Position numbers and translations under genes: made by a program. Shown here in pieces: positions 55,568 to 55,604 of a stretch of 55,604 nt of DNA (positions are counted from its first letter, which is position 1; the number at the start of each line of letters is the position of its first letter). Source of the stretch: GCA-020352575 sp964600365. GTDB lineage: Bacteria > Actinomycetota > Acidimicrobiia > Spongiisociales > JAENVV01. Below the pieces are notes generated by a model. It made no database searches. It had not been told where the DNA came from and worked only from the letters and a program-made list of their open reading frames with translations. The stretch spans positions 1-55,604 of the forward strand of contig CAZRJG010000009.1 of NCBI GenBank assembly GCA_964600365.1, given 5' to 3'.

Positions 55568-55604
55568 GTGAGTACCTCGCAGCCGCCGCCGAGAAGATGG
55601 GCAT
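55564..55604 (+). CDS. Start of an unidentified gene (cut by window end)
   Basis: Thirteen codons are visible, MSEYLAAAAEKMG. The ATG overlaps the stop of the CcoN-like gene as ATGA, so the two are co-transcribed. Too short to identify. Confidence 0.5.
   Translation, partial: MSEYLAAAAEKMG

Noticed and set aside
1..55604. Mobile elements, prophage, tRNA/rRNA or CRISPR arrays
   Set aside because: Read for transposase/integrase motifs, long terminal repeats, cloverleaf or repeat-spacer patterns; none seen, though I could not run tRNA or repeat finders.

Overview
The window (about 55.6 kb, high GC) looks like a chromosomal piece of an Actinomycetota bacterium, most like Acidimicrobiia. The signs are an F420-type luciferase-like oxidoreductase, Thr-rich secreted linkers, tightly overlapping start/stop codons and many leaderless genes in which a TAnnnT box lies 6-8 bases before the start codon. 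No rRNA, tRNA, CRISPR array, insertion sequence or phage gene was seen. Taxonomy is an inference from gene style.

Region 1 (1-9.5 kb) is a catabolic and uptake locus. A leftward operon (partial LigB-type dioxygenase, LLM oxidoreductase, dihydroorotase-like amidohydrolase, alpha/beta hydrolase) diverges from an FCD-type GntR regulator. A rightward operon follows: TctC-like lipoprotein, alpha/beta hydrolase, fused TctA-TctB permease, aldo/keto reductase, then a universal stress protein.

Region 2 (10-27 kb) is the most unusual part. It holds two mirror-image modules. Module A has an M29/NicX-like protein, a single-ring Clp-like AAA+ ATPase, an MFS transporter and an ornithine-cyclodeaminase-like protein leftward, with a bicupin and a EutA-like reactivase rightward. 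Module B has a three-subunit molybdenum hydroxylase plus CoxG leftward, with a bicupin, a Pch2/TRIP13-like AAA+ ATPase, an MFS transporter, a second FCD GntR and another MFS transporter rightward. Three ATP-driven protein remodelers thus sit among catabolic enzymes, without EutBC, ClpP, HORMA or CoxDE partners in the window. Palindromic GTATAC sites recur at three intergenic regions of region 1 and module A, and TTGGATCC sites in module B. They suggest two GntR regulons. The enzyme mix fits breakdown of an N-heteroaromatic or similar ring compound, but the substrate is unknown.

Region 3 (27-48.3 kb) is mixed housekeeping and accessory content: zinc-type oxidoreductase, OsmC, CaiB-type CoA transferase, amidohydrolase, methyltransferase, GNAT, GH1 glucosidase, stand-alone IF-1, ArsR-like regulator with exporter, a decayed DUF1801 gene, CAP-domain protein, DPE2-type 4-alpha-glucanotransferase, MFS transporter, a SelW/Rdx-like ORF with an in-frame TGA, a repeat-containing secreted protein, a PD-(D/E)XK protein with Cys clusters, a cytochrome c lipoprotein, a zinc alcohol dehydrogenase and Rex.

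Region 4 (48.4-55.6 kb) is respiratory. A leftward operon encodes a b6f-type complex: split cytochrome b with the heme c_n cysteine, Rieske protein, diheme cytochrome c, a 2x[4Fe-4S] ferredoxin and two membrane proteins. Divergent to it is a CcoN-like oxidase subunit in which the canonical histidine ligands have been lost, followed by a gene cut by the window end.
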